Shown: positions 20,674-24,103 of the stretch, one piece after another
Layout of the letters: each line of letters begins with the position of its first letter
Position numbering within the stretch: the first letter of the stretch is position 1
NCBI GenBank assembly: GCA_002633005.1
Contig: NMRA01000563.1
Coordinates: 250,001-274,103 of the forward strand
Direction of reading: 5' to 3'
Length of the DNA: 24,103 nucleotides
Origin: Phoronis australis
Taxonomy: Eukaryota > Phoronida > Phoronidae
Notes under the pieces: model-generated
What the model was told of the DNA's origin: nothing
The model's database searches: none
Seen by the model: the letters and a program-made list of their open reading frames with translations, nothing else
Position numbers and translations under genes: made by a program

Positions 20674-20782
20674 AGAAGCAGTCTTTCTTAAGGACTTGAC
20701 CTATCACAAGCTCCGCCCCCTTGTGTAATGTCGACTAAGAAACAATAAGTTTTCCTCGGCAACGTGTTGTTTGTCGGGTAAA
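20674..20782. promoter_or_regulatory. Candidate bidirectional promoter between Atos and a plus-strand gene
   Basis: The 109 bp between two divergent start codons contain a GC box (CTCCGCCCCC at 20711-20720, the Sp1/KLF class). AAAATGGCGG, the YY1-type motif, overlaps the plus-strand start at 20780-20789. No TATA box is evident. The pattern fits a TATA-less housekeeping promoter driving both strands. Transcription start sites were not determined. Confidence 0.5.
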
Positions 20783-20802
20783 ATGGCGGCTTGGAAACAA
20801 AG
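20783..20802 (+). CDS. Candidate first coding exon of a divergent plus-strand gene
   Basis: ATG in AAAATGGCGGC (A at -3, G at +4) encodes MAAWKQ plus two bases, then the donor GTGCGT at 20803-20808. Without splicing the frame stops after 14 codons, so the ATG is only meaningful if spliced. The acceptors I examined downstream (21739, 22500, 22577) hit stops within a few codons in the required phase. The rest probably lies right of the window. The gene is not identified, and it could be untranslated. Confidence 0.35.
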
Positions 20803-20809
20803 GTGCGTT

Positions 20810-22850
20810 AATAATGCTGTGTTTTAAATGGTCAGTTAAGCTGTCGCTCAAAATCCTGGCGATAGGTCAATTGTCAACTACCACCATTTTGGGGCACTCG
20901 CCAGGACATTTTTGTCAAGGTCTCCCCATTTTTTGCAGAATAGATTGTCTTAAATTTCAGACTTTTAAATTTAAGAAAACAAGATTTTAGGAAATGCAGG
21001 GAGACTTGTCTGGCAAGGGACACTGGACTCATGTCACCTTTTCATATTATTTTTTAAAATTGAATATCAATTAATATAAATAGTGAGCCAGATAAAGAAG
21101 TTCCTGATCACAGGATCAATTACTAATTATTTACTTTCACACTTATGGGTCTTGGCAAACAGAGGGGGTCTGTTGATGGTATCATTCTCTATCCTTTCTT
21201 CATCAGGGGCCATTCACAGAAGGGGGGGCAATGATGGAATCAATTGCCCTTCTTATCCTGTATTTGGGAAATCACGCAGGCTTTTATGTTAGCATAGGTC
21301 ACTTTCAAGAGGTGCCCTTCCTTAACATAAGTTTTGTTTAGATCAAGGTGCTCAAAGTTCATGTACTGGCAGTCGTGAACAAGAACTTCTGAAAACTTTG
21401 GAGTGCAACTTTAACTCATGAACAATAATGGGGCTACTACTACCATTGGAATGAACCAGAAACCATATTAACACGAATAAAAGCTGCAGGAGTGAGGGCC
21501 CCAAACAACCTGGCAGGGTCCTCATCTCCCTTCCTCTCCTGGTTGGCCATCAAGTATCCACGCCCATGCCTAAAAATTACGTACAACGAAACAGGGTTGA
21601 GAAACTTAGCAACCTACCATTAATTGAAAAGTGTGTGCCTTTAGTTCTTAAAATGGGTTGCCATGTGATAACCCAAAATGTCTACGTTCTAAGTTTCTAC
21701 CAATGAGGTAACCTACAAGGTTTAATTCAATTGTTTCTGTTTTAGGTGTTCATGTATCAGATAAAATTGACCCATTTACTCTAGGATAATAGTAAGGAAT
21801 TTTATACTTGGGACCACATGGGAAGCTGAAAGTTCGGGAAAGTCGAATTAGTTTTTGCCTCCTAATGACATTTACCGTTTACCTTCCTATGAGACTGAAC
21901 CCTGAGGGTTATGGTTGACAAAATTTAAGTTTACTCCCCTATTTCATTACTCAGATATGTCATTTTATTAATTCTAACTCTAGGAATCCAAGTTATAATT
22001 ATGACCGTCATGGGATAATTTGAGATGGAATGGGAGTAGACTATGTCACGTAACATCCTGAAGGCAAACCAAACCAAACCAAAATAGATTATACTGGCAC
22101 ACAATGGGTTTAGATGATGTAGACATATCATCCAAGATAACATGACATGGTAATATGATTGTTAAACTCAGGTTATAAGTTCATTTTAACAAACAACACA
22201 TCAACCATGATATCAATCACTATGATACCACTTATGGTCCTTTGTGTATGTCAAAACAAATACAACTGCACCTACTTGTCAGTGCTATATTTCAGTGTAC
22301 ATGTAGCTATGCTTTGAAGGACTAGAACAAACCACGTAAGGATGTAAAACACTGCCAAAAATATTTTAATTCCAAAAAGATAGAAATCTGAAAGAGAAAT
22401 GATTTAAATTTAACAATGTTGACGAGCATTATTTCAATTCACAAAATGTTCAGTTATAAAATATGAAGACTGATGAACTTTATTTACAACACCTGTGTAT
22501 GTTTTATTACAGTTATCAAGAGAAAATTGTTTTGACATGATGAAATGACATTTTTCCTCTTCTCTTTTTCCTACAGCTGGTAAAAGTGATGCAGCGGTTG
22601 ATATGCTACACACTTAACCACTACAGTAATTTTTCACTTTGTCGAAAATTCGCCTCATACACAGGATATCTCGTGCTGTTGTAAACATGAGGTGAAAAAA
22701 GTGACCTGAGTGTCCTGTGACCCGAGTGTCCTGTGACTCACACTCATTTGCTCAATTGACAGAGCATTTAACCAATGATTGGGTAAAGTACTTTATATTG
22801 GAACAGGACAAGGTATATTTAATTAGTTGTTTTAAAATTAGATCACATCT
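20810..22850. other. Putative intron of the divergent gene, little recognised
   Basis: AT-rich. A diverged two-copy segment (~21163 and ~21221, G-run then ATGGNATCA) and a 16 bp repeat (GTGACCYGAGTGTCCT, ~22701) are the only visible structures. Acceptor-like sites at 21739, 22500 and 22577 lead to immediate stops. Confidence 0.45.
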
Positions 22851-22854
22851 ATAT

Positions 22855-22956
22855 AAAAAATAATTGCAGGTGGTCTGATACACATTGTACCAGACATGCT
22901 CAGGACGTGTATGTGGGCCCATTGCACTGATCACATGTGGGCCCAATGCACTTATC
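22855..22956 (-). mobile_element. SINE 3' fragment, copy 3 (reverse)
   Basis: The reverse complement reads CAATGGGCCCACAT.., a GTCTGGTACA arm and ..CTGCAATTATTTT, the 3' half and tail of the same SINE family. The CAATGGGCCCACAT segment occurs twice in a row (a ~22-24 bp duplication). The tRNA-like head is missing, as expected of 5' truncation. Confidence 0.75.
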
Positions 22957-23036
22957 ATATCTGTAACTCTGGGCTTTATTTCACTTAATTTGCACATGGA
23001 CAGTTGGCAATGCTTGTTTAGCCAACATAAGCAGCT

Positions 23037-23421
23037 TTTACACGAGAGACAGTTGTCACTGAGTGAGGTGTCACGGCGCGACTTGCTCCACTTTACACGA
23101 CATTAGATCGCAAACTAGATCAGCACGAGACACTCATACGAAGATGTCTGCACATGCTTGTATAAACAATAACGAATGTCTAAACCACGTGGAATGCTAG
23201 CTGATCACCTTTCTGTCCTGCCCATGTTGTGTTTAGATGTGCAGTGGAAACTGGAGCAACTGATCGAGTGCAACTTGCTAGACAAACCATAGTCAAAAAC
23301 TGGCCGCTGCCACGGTGCCACTCACTCTGTGTGAGTTGTGAGTTGTGTTTACAAACACACACTTGCACCCAATCAGCTGTTCCATGTTAGCTTCACCAGG
23401 TCAGCTGTTTCTCATTTAACT
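23037..23421 (+). mobile_element. Non-autonomous inverted-repeat element (family 1, copy 2)
   Basis: This is the second copy, ends TTTTACACGAGAGACAGTTG and CAGCTGTTTCTCATTTAA; about 18 of 26 terminal positions pair. Flanking direct repeat GCAGCT (23031-23036 and 23422-23427) looks like a target-site duplication. It lies about 80 bp right of the SINE fragment. The superfamily is unassigned. Confidence 0.78.
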
Positions 23422-23429
23422 GCAGCTAT

Positions 23430-23990
23430 ATCAAGCTCTACATCACAATTGTAACCTGGACTGTAATGCATTTAACCTGTTGCTACAGGGATGTCCTGAA
23501 TTACATAGATACTTAAATCTCCCTATGTTTACCCTCATTAAGCCATACTAGTAATACTTTTTTACCCTCATTTTTGCGTCTTTGGAGTTCCACATGTTCT
23601 TTGTTGTTGTTATTTTTTAAGACTTTTTCTTAGCTACAGGTGCTTAAATTATTCAGGGAGCTCTCTGTTTTTGTTCATGAAGCATTAAACGGAAGAGGTG
23701 TTTATAATACTACTAATCAGTGACTTACAAGCCCAATGGGCTGGGTGTTTTTTAAATTCTGAACTATTAGTTTAAATTTAAGCACATATCACTTTAATAA
23801 ACAAATATACTACTACCACTACCACTACGATATTCAAGCTTTATTACATTGAATAGCAAAACATGCATGCAAATTTGATTCTTCAAACATATTTGCACGC
23901 TCGTCCCTTTTTAAAAATCACTTCAAGGCAAAAAGAGACGAATGGGTTAGCTTTATTGACCTTTACTTTCAAAGTACACACTACACCTCC
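23430..23990. other. Right-end non-coding stretch, possible retroposon tail
   Basis: A short hairpin AGCCCA-A-TGGGCT (~23730) is followed about 75 bp later by AATAAA and a CTAC-type microsatellite (~23808-23830). This resembles the 3' tail of some non-LTR elements, but no reverse transcriptase remnant is visible. Confidence 0.25.
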
Positions 23991-24001
23991 ACAAGAACAC
24001 A

Positions 24002-24103
24002 AGCAGTAGACATTACTGGACACAGGCACAGGCAGTAGATATTACTGGACACAGGCACAGGCAGTAGATATTACTGGACACAGGCACAGGCAGTAGATAT
24101 TAC
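24002..24103. repeat. 29 bp tandem repeat running off the window
   Basis: Units at 24002, 24031, 24060 and 24089 share GGCAGTAGATATTACTGGAC; the first copy differs at two bases. The array continues past the right edge. Confidence 0.95.

Noticed and set aside
22577-22660. Exon after the strong acceptor ctctttttcctacag
   Set aside because: In the phase needed after MAAWKQ it reads Ser-Trp-stop; the other frames have no homology.

Overview
This is eukaryotic nuclear DNA from an animal, most likely a marine invertebrate. The sequence is AT-rich. Genes are built from short exons with GT..AG introns, and the introns are full of minisatellites, tRNA-derived SINEs and short inverted-repeat transposons. 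The phylum cannot be fixed from the sequence alone.

The main gene, which covers about 85% of the window, is on the minus strand. I rebuilt it exon by exon as an Atos homologue (ATOSA/ATOSB, formerly FAM214; Drosophila Atossa). Eight coding exons lie at 20649-20673, 8351-8520, 5151-5326, 4823-4948, 3047-4196, 1384-1500, 409-485 and 69-180. They sum to 1953 nt, exactly 651 codons, and every junction keeps the reading frame. The gene leaves the window at its left edge, just as the conserved C-terminal Atos domain begins (it ends here on LLGNFE). The first coding exon holds only 25 coding nt and is followed by a 12.1 kb intron.

Immediately right of the Atos start is a head-to-head candidate promoter. 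A GC box (CTCCGCCCCC) and an AAAATGGCGG motif lie between the Atos ATG (20673, minus) and a plus-strand ATG (20783). The plus ATG opens a tiny first exon (MAAWKQ..) with a GTGCGT donor. No further exon of that gene was recognised.

Atos intron 1 (8521-20648) contains a first copy of a ~0.4 kb inverted-repeat element (9261-9693), a 1.3 kb terminal-inverted-repeat element (9995-11298) and a degenerate two-unit ~420 bp repeat (11500-12305). It also holds a SINE (13486-13712), a 508 bp TA-flanked MITE (16391-16898), a 57 bp x3 array and an antisense THAP-domain gene relic (17887-18774). The THAP relic has a perfect first exon but a second exon broken by a stop and a frameshift.

Other Atos introns carry 26, 40, 49 and 18 bp tandem arrays and another SINE. 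The right end (20.8-24.1 kb) holds a reverse SINE fragment, a second copy of the 0.4 kb inverted-repeat element and a 29 bp array running off the window. No rRNA, functional tRNA, CRISPR or prokaryotic gene is present.
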